A stretch of 64,000 nt of DNA from the NCBI GenBank assembly GCA_000308255.3, contig HG326665.1, positions 166,404-230,403 of the forward strand, given 5' to 3'. The DNA is from Anaerococcus pacaensis 9403502. GTDB taxonomy: Bacteria > Bacillota > Clostridia > Tissierellales > Peptoniphilaceae. The number at the start of each line of letters is the position of its first letter. The first letter of the stretch is position 1. Under the pieces are notes generated by a model, which ran no database searches, had not been told where the DNA came from, and saw only the letters and a list, made by a program, of their open reading frames with translations. Shown here one piece after another: positions 19,571-29,120 of this stretch. The position numbers were made by a program, and so were the translations under genes.

Positions 19571-20398
19571 ATGAATTTATTTATATATATAATTTCAGAT
19601 TCAAATGGCTTAGCCATGACACATTTGGCTAGAAACACCATGGACAAATTTGAAATTGAATATGAAGAAAAATCATTCGTAAATATTGATTCTTGTGATG
19701 AACTAGATGATGCTCTTTCAAAAATCAAAGCTGATGATGGATCAAAAATAATTTTTAATTCTCTAGATGACCCTAATCACAATAAAGTCCTCAAGGACTT
19801 TTGTAATGATGAAGATATATTAACTATCGATTTTACTAGCTATTCCCTATCTAGGATTAGCAAGTATCTGGGCGTCAAACCAGAAGAGACACTCGAAGAA
19901 GATGAGGATATTAAGGTCATTCATCATTATAAACGCATAGATGCACTAGACTTTGCCATCAAATATGACGATGGAAGGGACTTTAAGGGACTGGAATATT
20001 GTGATATATGTATAATCGGAGTTTCAAGATCATCAAAAACTCCCCTATCTGTGTATTTAGCAAGTATTGGTTACAAAGTTTCAAACGTACCGCTATTATT
20101 AGAATCTAGAATTCCACAAGAATTATTTGAAATCGATTCTAGAAAAATTTTTGGATTAACTATTGATAAACATCGCTTGCAAAAAATCAGGCAGGAAAGG
20201 CTAAATTCTATCAACCTATCCACTGAATCAAACTACAGTGACCTAGGCCACATAGAAAAAGAATTAGCCTACGCTGAGGAAATAATGAACGATCTTGATT
20301 GTAATATCATTGATGTTACATTTAAATCTATCGAAGAAACTTCAGAATACATTATTAGTAATATAGAAAATATCAATAATCAAGGAGGAAAATTATGA
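19571..20398 (+). CDS. PPDK regulatory protein (bifunctional kinase/pyrophosphorylase)
   Basis: The 275-aa product is a DUF299-family regulator with the P-loop GVSRSSKTP at about residue 152, IISDSNGLAMTHLAR at the N-terminus, and GLTIDKHRLQKIRQERL in the C-terminal half. These enzymes inactivate pyruvate phosphate dikinase by ADP-dependent threonine phosphorylation and reactivate it by phosphorolysis. The start has a GGGAGG RBS, and the stop overlaps the PPDK start by four bases (ATGA), so the regulator and target are translated together. A -10-like TATAAT lies at 19536. Confidence 0.93.
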   Translation: MNLFIYIISDSNGLAMTHLARNTMDKFEIEYEEKSFVNIDSCDELDDALSKIKADDGSKIIFNSLDDPNHNKVLKDFCNDEDILTIDFTSYSLSRISKYLGVKPEETLEEDEDIKVIHHYKRIDALDFAIKYDDGRDFKGLEYCDICIIGVSRSSKTPLSVYLASIGYKVSNVPLLLESRIPQELFEIDSRKIFGLTIDKHRLQKIRQERLNSINLSTESNYSDLGHIEKELAYAEEIMNDLDCNIIDVTFKSIEETSEYIISNIENINNQGGKL

Positions 20399-23022
20399 CA
20401 GATAAATTCGTCTATAATTTTAACGAAGGTAACAAAGAAATGAAAAACCTTCTAGGTGGTAAAGGTGCTAACCTTGCTGAAATGACTACACTTGGTATAG
20501 CTGTACCATATGGTTTTACTGTAACAACAGAAGCATGTACAAGATTCTACAATGAAGACAGAAAACTATGGGATAGCTTAAACGAAGAAGTAACAGAACA
20601 CATCAAAGACCTAGAGGAAGCAAATGGTAAAGAATTTGGTTCTACAGATGACCCACTTCTAGTATCAGTTAGATCTGGTGCACCAATATCAATGCCAGGT
20701 ATGATGGATACTATCCTAAACCTTGGCCTAAACGATGATGCAGTACTTGGTCTTGCTAAGAAAACTGAAAACGAAAGATTTGCATACGACTCATATAGAC
20801 GCTTTATCCAAATGTTTGCTGATGTTGCTATGGAAGTAGATAAAAACAATTTTGAAAGACTACTTACTGCTAAAAAACAAAACAAAGGTGTAGAAAGCGA
20901 CACAGATCTAGATGCAAACGACCTAAAAGAACTTGTAGAAGAATATAAAGAAAAATATAAAGAACTAAAGGGTGAAGACTTCCCACAAGACCCAAGAGAA
21001 CAACTAGATGCCGCTATAAGCGCTGTATTTAGATCATGGGGTAACGAGCGTGCTAAGCTTTATAGGCGTCTAAATGATATCGATGATGCTATGGGTACAG
21101 CAGTAAACGTACAATCAATGGTATTTGGTAACATGGGTGACACATCTGGTACAGGTGTAGCATTCTCTAGAAACCCAGCTACAGGTGAAAACCATCTATT
21201 TGGTGAATATCTAATCAACGCCCAAGGTGAAGACGTAGTAGCAGGTGTACGTACTCCAAAAGAAATCGATACACTAAAAGAAGCTATGCCAGAAGTATAC
21301 CAAGAATTCTTCGACACAGCTGAAAAACTTGAACAACACTACAAAGACATGCAAGATATGGAATTTACTATCCAAGATGGTAAACTATTCATTCTTCAAA
21401 CAAGAAATGGTAAGAGAACAGCTCAAGCTGCCGTACAAGTAGCTGTAGACCTAGTAAACGAAGGTCTAATCGATAAAAAAGAAGCTGTTATGCGAGTAAA
21501 TCCAAAAGACCTAGACGGCCTACTCCACCCTACATTTACAAAAGAAGCAAAAGATAACAACGAAGCTCTAACAAAAGGTCTTGCAGCTTCTCCAGGAGCA
21601 GCTGTAGGTAAGATTGCTTTTACAGCTAAATCTGCAGCTCAAAGAGTAGCAGATGGCGAAACAGTAATCCTTGTTCGCGAAGAAACATCTCCAGAAGACC
21701 TAGAAGGTATGGTATCTGCACAAGGTATCCTTACAGCTCGTGGTGGTATGACAAGCCACGCTGCCGTAGTAGCTCGTGGTATGGGTAAATGCTGTGTATC
21801 TGGTGCTAGCGAAGTTCACATCAACGAAGATGAAGGAACAGTTAGAATCGGTGACAATGTATTTACAAAAGACGATGTAATCTCTATCGATGGTTCTACA
21901 GGTGCTATCTATGCTGGTAGTCTTGAAACTCAATCTCCACAACTAGAAGGTGCCTTTGGTACATTCATGGAATGGGTGGATGAATATAGAGATATGAAAA
22001 TCAGAACAAATGCTGATACCCCAAGAGACGTAGAACAAGCTTTAGAATTTGGTGCTGAAGGTATCGGTCTTTGTCGTACAGAACACATGTTCTTTGCAGA
22101 AGACAGAATCTTCCAAGTTAGAAAAATGATTCTAGCAAGCGATACTGAATCTCGTCAACTAGCTCTTGATAAGATTCTTCCAATGCAAGAAGACGACTTC
22201 TACCAAATTTACACCCTCATGGAAGATAGACCTGTTACAGTTCGTCTACTAGACCCACCTCTACACGAATTCCTACCAAGAGGAGATGTGGAAATCAGAG
22301 ACCTAGCACACGACCTTGGCATTGAGCCAGCTAGAGTTAGAGAAAGAATCAACGAACTTGAAGAAGTAAACCCAATGCTTGGTTTCCGTGGCCTAAGACT
22401 TGGCGTTATTTATCCAGAAATCTCTCGTATGCAAGCTCGTGCTATTATCCAAGCAGCTATCCACTGCCATGAAGACGGAAACAAAGTAGTTCCTGAAATC
22501 ATGATCCCACTTGCTAGTGATGTCAAAGAACTTAAATACGTAATGGATGAAGTAAGAGATGAAATCAACAAAGTATTTGAAGAAAAAGGAACAGAAATCC
22601 ACTACCTACTAGGTACAATGATTGAAATCCCAAGAGCAGCTATTACAGCAGATGATATTGCAAAAGTTGCTGACTTCTTCAGCTTCGGTACAAACGACCT
22701 TACACAAATGACCTTCGGTCTATCAAGAGACGACGCTGGTAAATTCTTGCCATTATACTTAGACAAAGACATCTTAGCAAAAGATCCATTCCAAGTATTA
22801 GATCAAAAAGGTGTTGGCTTCCTAGTAGAACATGCAGTTGAAAAAGGACGCGAAGCAAATCCAGAACTACACTTAGGAATCTGTGGAGAGCACGGTGGTG
22901 AACCAACAACAGTTAAATACCTATACAATGTAGGTCTAGACTATGCATCATGCTCACCATTTAGAATTCCAATAGCAAAACTTGCAGCAGCACAAGCTAA
23001 AATCGCTAAGGAAGAAAAATAA
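20395..23022 (+). CDS. ppdK: Pyruvate, phosphate dikinase
   Basis: The 875-aa enzyme interconverts pyruvate, ATP and phosphate with PEP, AMP and pyrophosphate. An N-terminal nucleotide-binding domain (GGKGANLAEM, RSGAPISMPGMMDTILNLG), the phosphohistidine domain with GGMTSHAAVVARGMG (His at about 455), and a C-terminal PEP/pyruvate barrel ending LGICGEHGGEP with the catalytic Cys are all present. Full length. Codon use is much more biased than in neighbours (repeated use of few codons), consistent with high expression. Overlaps its regulator by 4 bases. Confidence 0.98.
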   Translation: MTDKFVYNFNEGNKEMKNLLGGKGANLAEMTTLGIAVPYGFTVTTEACTRFYNEDRKLWDSLNEEVTEHIKDLEEANGKEFGSTDDPLLVSVRSGAPISMPGMMDTILNLGLNDDAVLGLAKKTENERFAYDSYRRFIQMFADVAMEVDKNNFERLLTAKKQNKGVESDTDLDANDLKELVEEYKEKYKELKGEDFPQDPREQLDAAISAVFRSWGNERAKLYRRLNDIDDAMGTAVNVQSMVFGNMGDTSGTGVAFSRNPATGENHLFGEYLINAQGEDVVAGVRTPKEIDTLKEAMPEVYQEFFDTAEKLEQHYKDMQDMEFTIQDGKLFILQTRNGKRTAQAAVQVAVDLVNEGLIDKKEAVMRVNPKDLDGLLHPTFTKEAKDNNEALTKGLAASPGAAVGKIAFTAKSAAQRVADGETVILVREETSPEDLEGMVSAQGILTARGGMTSHAAVVARGMGKCCVSGASEVHINEDEGTVRIGDNVFTKDDVISIDGSTGAIYAGSLETQSPQLEGAFGTFMEWVDEYRDMKIRTNADTPRDVEQALEFGAEGIGLCRTEHMFFAEDRIFQVRKMILASDTESRQLALDKILPMQEDDFYQIYTLMEDRPVTVRLLDPPLHEFLPRGDVEIRDLAHDLGIEPARVRERINELEEVNPMLGFRGLRLGVIYPEISRMQARAIIQAAIHCHEDGNKVVPEIMIPLASDVKELKYVMDEVRDEINKVFEEKGTEIHYLLGTMIEIPRAAITADDIAKVADFFSFGTNDLTQMTFGLSRDDAGKFLPLYLDKDILAKDPFQVLDQKGVGFLVEHAVEKGREANPELHLGICGEHGGEPTTVKYLYNVGLDYASCSPFRIPIAKLAAAQAKIAKEEK

Positions 23023-23051
23023 AAGTATTAAAGAATCCATTTAATCAGCAA

Positions 23052-23080
23052 ACCCCAGGAAAAAAAATCCTGGGGTCTTG
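23052..23080 (+). terminator. Terminator after ppdK
   Basis: ACCCCAGGA and TCCTGGGGT form a 9-bp stem with an A-rich loop, followed by CTTGTATTTTC. The T tract is weak, the stem strong. Confidence 0.75.
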
Positions 23081-23115
23081 TATTTTCAGATTCTTAAATA
23101 TCTTATGATTTTACT

Positions 23116-23450
23116 TTATTGGTGTAATCTCGTTAGTTTCATAGACAGAGCATCGCCATCTAATTTGACTATCGCATCATCCTATGACATCCAATTCATT
23201 ATCTGTATTAGATTCTAAAATATTGTAATACATATCCTCATACTCATGCATCCTAGGATGGTTAAGATGACCGTTTATTTCAGCTATATTAACATTAGCT
23301 GCATCAATCACTTCTTCTATAACCATCTCTGTCACATCTTTTTTTATAGCTATACAGGTTTCAAGTTCACTAGACTCCATCACTACAAAGAAATCTATCA
23401 CAGCATTAAGTATTCTTCTAGCAGTAAATTCATCAAAAACAGATTTTCAT
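23116..23450 (-). pseudogene. Frameshifted copy of the 111-aa family encoded at 27524-27859
   Basis: Reading the minus strand gives RRILNAVIDFFVVMESSE, then HLNHPRMHEYEDMYYNILE, then after a shift DGDALSMKLTRLH, all closely parallel to the intact gene at 27524-27859. About 8-11 bases are missing after DVIG (near 23178-23186), which breaks the frame, and the 5' end lacks a clear start (a TGA precedes it in frame). It therefore marks the left end of the duplicated block. Confidence 0.8.
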
Positions 23451-23643
23451 TTAAAATAGCGAAAATACAACTAATAAGCCAATATGATAAGAAATATATT
23501 TCTAAAAACCTTCTATATCGCCTCTCCCCTTTAGTTTTACTTATCTACTTTATTATATAAAAACCAGAAGATATTGACAAGAAAACAAAATTTTATATGA
23601 TTATAGTAAGAGATTTGTTGCATGATTAAAAGTGGAGAAGATT

Positions 23644-24504
23644 ATGACAAATGCTGTAAGAATTTTAAAGATAGTGGGGCTAGTTTTGATAGCAATCCTA
23701 CTGATTCTTTTAATATTGTTTAATATCCCTTACTCCCCATTAAAAAGGCAGTTTGATAGCGATTTTAAAACCATTTCAGCTGCAAACAATGAGTCAAGTG
23801 CTGATATTTTTACAACAGAAGACTTTAAAGATTATCCTCTAGCTATTAGAAAATACATAGAAAACAATGGCTTCATTGGGAAAAAGAAGATGGATTATGC
23901 ATACATGGTCTACAAAGATGTCGACTTTGCCCAAAATCCAAAGAGCAAGCTTAAAATCGACTATAGCCAATACAATTTTGCTAAGACTACTGATAGAATT
24001 GCTCTGATAGAGTCTTCTATGATGGGAATTCCTTTTGAAGGCTATGATTATTACATAAGTGGCAAAGGCGGTATGAAGGGCATGCTTGGAAAAATCTTAA
24101 CTATCTTTAACGTCAAGGGCCCTGAGATGGATAAGGGTGCGCTGTGTACCTATCTAGCTGAGTGCTTGTTTGTCCCTGCTAGTATTTTGAATAATTCAAA
24201 TATAACTTTTGAAGAAATTGACCCTTATAGGGTATACGCTACAATTGAAGATAAAGAAAATAAAGTTTCTGGGATTTTCAGCTTCAACGAAAACTATGAA
24301 ATGACTAAGTTTTATACTGAAGATAGGCCATCAGCTGATGAGAATGGTAGTATCAAATATGCTCCTTGGTCTGCTAATGTCCTAAGCTACAAAGAAACAC
24401 AAGAAGGAATCAACTTCATCAATCATGTCCAAATCATCTGGCACTACTCAGAGGGGGATTTTATCTACTTTGATGGAAAACTTGATAGTGTTGAATTTAA
24501 GTAA
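23644..24504 (+). CDS. DUF6544-like membrane-anchored protein, copy 1
   Basis: The 286-aa product has one N-terminal hydrophobic anchor (about 8-32) and an external or cytosolic domain with motifs typical of DUF6544: YPLAIRKYIENNGFIG, YNFAKTTDRIALIES, PFEGYDYYISGKGGM, TYLAECLFVPASIL, and EGDFIYFDGKLDSVEF at the C-terminus. ATG 23644 is chosen over the GTG at 23632 because GGAGAAG lies just before it. Closely similar to the 279-aa protein at 30220-31059. Biochemical role unknown. Confidence 0.8.
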   Translation: MTNAVRILKIVGLVLIAILLILLILFNIPYSPLKRQFDSDFKTISAANNESSADIFTTEDFKDYPLAIRKYIENNGFIGKKKMDYAYMVYKDVDFAQNPKSKLKIDYSQYNFAKTTDRIALIESSMMGIPFEGYDYYISGKGGMKGMLGKILTIFNVKGPEMDKGALCTYLAECLFVPASILNNSNITFEEIDPYRVYATIEDKENKVSGIFSFNENYEMTKFYTEDRPSADENGSIKYAPWSANVLSYKETQEGINFINHVQIIWHYSEGDFIYFDGKLDSVEFK

Positions 24505-24545
24505 AAAACAAGTGAACCTAAGAGCCTATAATTTAGACCTTGGGC

Positions 24546-25460
24546 TCACTTTTTTATGCTTATTTTTTGTTTGCAGCCATGCGATCCTTGCCCCAGTAAA
24601 ATACACCTAAGGGAACCTGGGCCTATGTGAGAGCCTATGGTTGGGCCCACATTAAACACTTTGATATTACCCACTGCCTTAGGAAACTTTTCTTTGATCA
24701 TTTCCTTCATTTCTTCGACAACTTCCATATTGTCTCCATTAGCAAGAAAGATTTGATCATCATAATCAAGACCTCCTATGGCGTTTTCTTCCATTCTATT
24801 TATAAGAGACTTAAGCATTTTCTTTCTGGTTCTAATCTTATCAACTACCTGTAGATGGCCATCATTGTCTACCATAATAAGGGGACAAATATGAAGTAGG
24901 CCGCCGATACTAGCTGCTGCCTTTGATATACGACCACCTCGGGCAACATATTCTAAGTTTTCATTAAAAGTATAGTTTATAACATGGATTTTATTATCTT
25001 CTGCCCATTTATAGACGTTTTCTATATCCATCCCTTGATCCCTAAGGCTAGATAGTTTGGCAGCTAGCATGCCTACTCCTGAACAACCCATTAGTGAGTC
25101 TACCGGAAAGAATTTCTGATCAGGATATTCTTTCTCTAGGATCTCAAAGGCTTCAAGTAGTGATGAATATTGGCTAGAAAGGCCTGTACTTAGGCAAATA
25201 TGGAGGATGTCCTTGCCAGTATCTGCAAGCTGCCTAAAATATTCTAAATATGTAGCAGTATTGATTCTAGAAGTTGTTGGGCTTGCCCCCTCTCTCATCT
25301 TTTGATAGAAATCGTCCATATCTAGACTCTGGCCAAAATCATCTAGGTATATTTCTCCGTTTATTTCATAGTTTGAATATATAATTGATAGGCCCAGTTG
25401 TTCAGCATATTCTGGGCTAAGGTCAATAATGGATTCCGCACTTAATATGTAATCTTTCAT
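24546..25460 (-). CDS. DegV-family fatty-acid-binding protein, copy 1, C-terminus frameshifted
   Basis: The product is a two-domain DegV protein: SAESIIDLSPEYAEQLGLS, GASPTTSRINTATYLEYF (ligand-phosphate loop with Thr/Ser), STGLSSQYSSL, RGGRISKAAASIGG and the closing GPTIGSHIGPGS. DegV/FakB proteins bind fatty acids and present them to a FakA kinase; no FakA is seen here. After GPGS an extra base near 24608-24611 shifts the frame, so the last residues read RCILLGQG instead of VFYWGKDRMA as in the copy at 32135. In the other frame VFYWGKDRMAANKK and a stop at 24560 can be read. The change affects only about 15-20 terminal residues. Confidence 0.82.
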   Translation of the reverse strand: MKDYILSAESIIDLSPEYAEQLGLSIIYSNYEINGEIYLDDFGQSLDMDDFYQKMREGASPTTSRINTATYLEYFRQLADTGKDILHICLSTGLSSQYSSLLEAFEILEKEYPDQKFFPVDSLMGCSGVGMLAAKLSSLRDQGMDIENVYKWAEDNKIHVINYTFNENLEYVARGGRISKAAASIGGLLHICPLIMVDNDGHLQVVDKIRTRKKMLKSLINRMEENAIGGLDYDDQIFLANGDNMEVVEEMKEMIKEKFPKAVGNIKVFNVGPTIGSHIGPGSLRCILLGQGSHGCKQKISIKK

Positions 25461-25575
25461 CTGATACCCTCTTTAATTTAATGTCATTTATAATTTATAC
25501 TATTTATGTAGGTGTACATTTAATCTTTATATCAGTATAATTTTACTACTAAAGTAAAAATAAGAAAGGATAATC

Positions 25576-26466
25576 ATGCATTATACTGGAGAAGTTTATC
25601 GTCCACCCCTAGAAGCCTACACTCCGCTTCTAGAGGTCACCTATGGATGTTCACATAATAAGTGTGCATTTTGCACAATGTATAAGCGTACTGACTTTGG
25701 TATATCCCCACTAGAGGATGTAGAAGAAGATATCATTGAACTATCAAAATCTCAAATGAGAGCTTACCAGCCCATGGAGAGGATATATCTCTTAAATGGA
25801 GACCCCTTTGTATTAAGTACTGAAAGACTTCTAAAAATATCAAAGCTCATCCATCAATATATACCAGAGGTAAAAACCATTACAGCCTATTGTTCCTTTT
25901 ACAATTTGGAAAACAAATCTGTAGAAGATATGATTGAGCTCAAAGAAGCCGGCTACAACGAGCTTTGGTTTGGGGTAGAAACAGGCTATGAAGAAGTTTT
26001 GGATTATATCAACAAGGGGACAGACTTGGAGGGCTATTATAGGGGTCTTGATAAGATGAAGGCAGCTGGTATAGACTACCACGCCATAGTCATGCAGGGA
26101 ATAGCAGGATCAGGCAAGTCCAAGGAAAACGCCAAGGCCACAGCCAAAGTCTTAAACTATTACCCACCAAAGGGTGTCTATGTTATGAGTACCTCAGTTA
26201 TGGTAGACTCTCCCCTATATTATATGAGGGAGCGAGGAGAATTTAAAGAGACTAGCAATAGAGAAAACTTAGAGGAGCAAATTTGCCTCTTAGAAAACCT
26301 ATACTTACCTGATAGTGTCTTATACTCGTCAGGCCATATGGTAAATATGGTCAATGTATCTGGCCACTTCGACAAAAAAGAAGCTATGATTGATAAATTA
26401 AAATATGCCCTAGAAACAATAGACCCAGAAATCCTAGATATGACCAATCAACGGATTGCTAGATAA
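25576..26466 (+). CDS. Radical SAM protein, copy 1
   Basis: The 296-aa product has the radical SAM cluster motif CSHNKCAFC (about residues 25-33, CX4CX2C spacing) after EVTYG, followed by YLLNGDPFVLS, AGYNELWFGVETGYEEVLDYINKG and YHAIVMQGIAGSGKSK. This matches the Elp3/MiaB/NifB-type radical SAM core without a recognisable auxiliary domain. The motif spacing CX4CX2C differs from the usual CX3CX2C. Substrate unknown. Nearly identical in layout to the protein at 31086-31976. Confidence 0.85.
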   Translation: MHYTGEVYRPPLEAYTPLLEVTYGCSHNKCAFCTMYKRTDFGISPLEDVEEDIIELSKSQMRAYQPMERIYLLNGDPFVLSTERLLKISKLIHQYIPEVKTITAYCSFYNLENKSVEDMIELKEAGYNELWFGVETGYEEVLDYINKGTDLEGYYRGLDKMKAAGIDYHAIVMQGIAGSGKSKENAKATAKVLNYYPPKGVYVMSTSVMVDSPLYYMRERGEFKETSNRENLEEQICLLENLYLPDSVLYSSGHMVNMVNVSGHFDKKEAMIDKLKYALETIDPEILDMTNQRIAR

Positions 26467-26467
26467 A

Positions 26468-26518
26468 AAAACTGACCAGATAGCAAGTTGATTTTCAACT
26501 TGTATGGTCAGTTTTTTC
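26468..26518 (+). terminator. Terminator after radical SAM copy 1
   Basis: A long hairpin: ACTGACCA with TGGTCAGT plus the inner CAAGTTGA with TCAACTTG, followed by TTTTTTCTT. Confidence 0.9.
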
Positions 26519-26533
26519 TTCTTATATAATTAA

Positions 26534-26690
26534 TTATTTGCTAGTCCATTCTTTTACTTTGTCTGGATTCGCATCAATCCAAGCTCTAGCTGCATCTACT
26601 GGGTCATTTCCTTAAGATATATCTATAATTACAGCTTCTATAACTTCTATAGACCATTTAAAGTTCATAAGGACTTTATATACTTCAAAA
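26534..26690 (-). pseudogene. C-terminal remnant of a glycine-betaine ABC binding protein
   Basis: The minus strand encodes NFKWSIEVIEAVIIDIS, a stop, then GNDPVDAARAWIDANPDKV and EWTSK with a stop at 26534. This is the conserved C-terminus of ProX/OpuAC-type substrate-binding proteins. The rest of the gene and an in-frame codon are missing. Confidence 0.7.
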
Positions 26691-26716
26691 AATATTTAAA
26701 CATTACTAAAAATTAT

Positions 26717-27433
26717 TTAAATGTTAGCTAAATCATCTCTCCACATTCTACCCAAATCTTCAGTACTAGTAGTCGGATGGGAATAATGCCTAATTTCGTG
26801 AACTTTAAAATCTAATCCTAAGGCTTCTAAAATATCATTGTAGCCATATTCTCCAAAGCCTATAAGAATAGGCCTTGCTCCGTTATTATTTTTCTCTAAA
26901 AGTTCCAGCTCTTTTCTAAACAATGCCGTAGAAACTTCTACCATTTCCTTATACTCACCTTGTTTAATTTCCTTCAATAATTTTCTTGAGTCGGTTTCTT
27001 CAATGCCTTTAAAAAGATCAGTCATATAAGATCCTAGTAGTTTGTTTAGGCCATTATTTAAATTGTACCTAATCTTATAATCTTTTTGTTTGCTATTGAT
27101 TGTACTATGGAAGTTTCTCCAATCATTTGAGAATTCCTCTCCTTGTTTACCTAAATTTAAACCCAATAATACATAATCAGTTCTTAAATCAGATAGAGAA
27201 AATTTATTGTTTGGATCATCAAAGTTGAATACATCAAGGTTTCCAGTATTCTCAGTCTTATGTTCATATGGTTCACTCCATAAAGCCCAGCTAGCACATT
27301 TACTTAGTCAACTAATATTATCATAAGTATATTTACTATTTAAATGCCCTAATCCAAGGGCATCATAATCAATAGGTTTCTTGAATTCCTCAAATATTTC
27401 TGGGGCTATTCCTTTTTGTATAACATTATTCAT
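26717..27433 (-). pseudogene. Gene of unknown function interrupted by one in-frame TGA
   Basis: From ATG 27433 (GGGAG RBS) a 238-codon frame runs to 26717 with a single TGA at 27308-27310 (codon 42). The context DNIS-stop-LSKCASWALWSEPYEH continues smoothly to VLLGLNLGKQGEEFSNDWRNFHS and ends EIRHYSH with a C-terminal tail, so a Trp (TGG to TGA) change is the simplest reading. The C-terminal 149 residues remain open and could start from an internal ATG. The layout loosely resembles uracil-DNA-glycosylase-fold proteins (GLNLG, LIGFGEYGY), which is only a suggestion. Confidence 0.65.
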
Positions 27434-27523
27434 GCTAGCATCTCCCTTATGGAAAAATATTTTATAATTAATACCTTAAACTTACAAATAAACCATACCA
27501 AGAATTACTGATCACTATTGATA

Positions 27524-27859
27524 TTAATGAAATCTTGAAAGCTTCATAGATAGTGCATCGCCATCAAGATTCACTCTAGCCTCGTCTATAAAATAGCCTA
27601 TTGTATCTAGTTCCTCTTCAGTGTTAGATTCGAGGATATTATCATACATGTCTTCATATTCGTGCATCCTTGGATGATTTAGCAATTTCTTAATTTTTTC
27701 TACATCAACTTTACTCCCATCAACTATTCCTTCGATAACTATTTCAGTTACTTCTTCTTTCATGGCAATACTAGTTACTAATTCTCTAAAATCCATAGCT
27801 ACGAAGTAGTCAACGAGCGCATTTAATATTTTCCTAGACTTATCTCTTTCTCTAATCAC
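27524..27859 (-). CDS. 111-aa protein of unknown function
   Basis: Starts at a GTG that overlaps the end of the DUF1576 membrane gene by 8 bases, so it is translationally coupled to it. The sequence is mostly helical and charged, with the segment HPRMHEYEDMYDNILESNTEE most conserved relative to the broken copy at 23116-23450. No known domain recognised. Coupling suggests a soluble partner of the membrane protein, but this is inference. Confidence 0.75.
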   Translation of the reverse strand: MIRERDKSRKILNALVDYFVAMDFRELVTSIAMKEEVTEIVIEGIVDGSKVDVEKIKKLLNHPRMHEYEDMYDNILESNTEEELDTIGYFIDEARVNLDGDALSMKLSRFH

Positions 27860-29120
27860 GTTTATACCTTTCGTTAAAATTCTTAAGTAATGGTACCATA
27901 ATACCTGCGACTATCCCGCCGGCCAATCCATTGTTATATAAGTTTATGCCTCCGTGAACTACCCCAACATTTGTGGCAACTGACTTGTGCATATACCCAG
28001 CCAAAATCCCAGCTAATAGACCAAATTCCCCCGCTATCGGAGCAAGTGTTGAGGAGAACAATGCTATAAGTATAGCATCAGTGCTAGCGATATCGTATTT
28101 ATTAAAAACAGTAGCTATTAGTACACCCAGCATAACGGGCAGGACATTTCGAGGATGTTTACCAAAAGCTGCAAAGCCAATGATTGTAAATATTCCACCA
28201 ACTATTGGCCCATTTAGTATCCCTCCAGATAGTTTTACATATAAAATACTAATCAGTCCCATGATACCCATGTTAAATAGTACTAAAGGCTTGGTGGATA
28301 TAAGCGTAAAGTCAGATACTAGCCTACCGCTTGATTTGAGTATAGCTTTATAGCCCTTAAGCCCCCTATTTGCAATTAATCCATAAGCTATGAGGGATAA
28401 GCATATATAGACCATGAAATATAATATGTACCTATCATCACCTTCGTATAGTATTCTTAAAACAGGAATATGAAAATCAAACATTCTAAGAAATCCTGCT
28501 ATTGGCACGCCAATCATACCTAAACTAAAACCAACATTATATAACGAATAACCATCGTGAAATTTTAGCATAGAAGTAGATAATGGGATGATAATAAAAC
28601 CAACTACTAGTCCCGCTATTATCCCAAGGATAGCTCCAGAAATAAAGGGAAGCTCTAGTCCAAACATAAATAGACTCACAACAGGGCTCATGCCTGTGAC
28701 AAAGCAAACTATATGCATAAAGTTTTTAAGCGCTAGGCCCTTAAACTTTAGATAAGTATATACACCAAGCATCAGTGGGATGGAATTTATGATATTTTTC
28801 CCAAAAAAACTAAAGCCAGCTACAATGAGTACACCAGCAAAAAGTGCACCAGTTATTCTAGCCCCACTTTTATCAGCTGCGTACACTGATAGCATAGCCA
28901 TTAACCCTGCATTTACAAAGCTTGCCCCCACTCCGCCTATCACCATATAATCTGACAATAATATACTAGGGGCTGTGGCTATCTCGCTTAAACCATGCCA
29001 TATGACTGGTAGCGGATCTACTATCAGGCCAAAGATTATCATCGATAGGCCAAATAGGTAAAAGTCCCTATATCTAAAATCACTTAAATTTTCTAATCTA
29101 ACCTTTCTTTTTAACATCAA
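27852..29120 (-). CDS. DUF1576 family polytopic membrane protein
   Basis: The 422-aa product has about eleven to twelve hydrophobic segments with Gly-rich conserved stretches (GGVGASFVNAGLMA, YNVGFSLGMIGVPIAGFLR, GFAAFGKHPRNVLPVMLG, and VGVVHGGINLYNNGLAGGIVAG near the C-terminus). This fits DUF1576, a family of transporter-like membrane proteins with unknown substrate. It overlaps the upstream hydrolase by 4 bases and the downstream 111-aa gene by 8, giving a tightly coupled three-gene unit. Confidence 0.82.
   Translation of the reverse strand: MMLKRKVRLENLSDFRYRDFYLFGLSMIIFGLIVDPLPVIWHGLSEIATAPSILLSDYMVIGGVGASFVNAGLMAMLSVYAADKSGARITGALFAGVLIVAGFSFFGKNIINSIPLMLGVYTYLKFKGLALKNFMHIVCFVTGMSPVVSLFMFGLELPFISGAILGIIAGLVVGFIIIPLSTSMLKFHDGYSLYNVGFSLGMIGVPIAGFLRMFDFHIPVLRILYEGDDRYILYFMVYICLSLIAYGLIANRGLKGYKAILKSSGRLVSDFTLISTKPLVLFNMGIMGLISILYVKLSGGILNGPIVGGIFTIIGFAAFGKHPRNVLPVMLGVLIATVFNKYDIASTDAILIALFSSTLAPIAGEFGLLAGILAGYMHKSVATNVGVVHGGINLYNNGLAGGIVAGIMVPLLKNFNERYKRD

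Noticed and set aside
23246..23560. 104-codon plus-strand frame
   Set aside because: Antisense to the frameshifted 111-aa family remnant.
27308..27310. Selenocysteine at the in-frame TGA
   Set aside because: No SECIS-like hairpin noticed, and the position suits Trp; a nonsense mutation is simpler.
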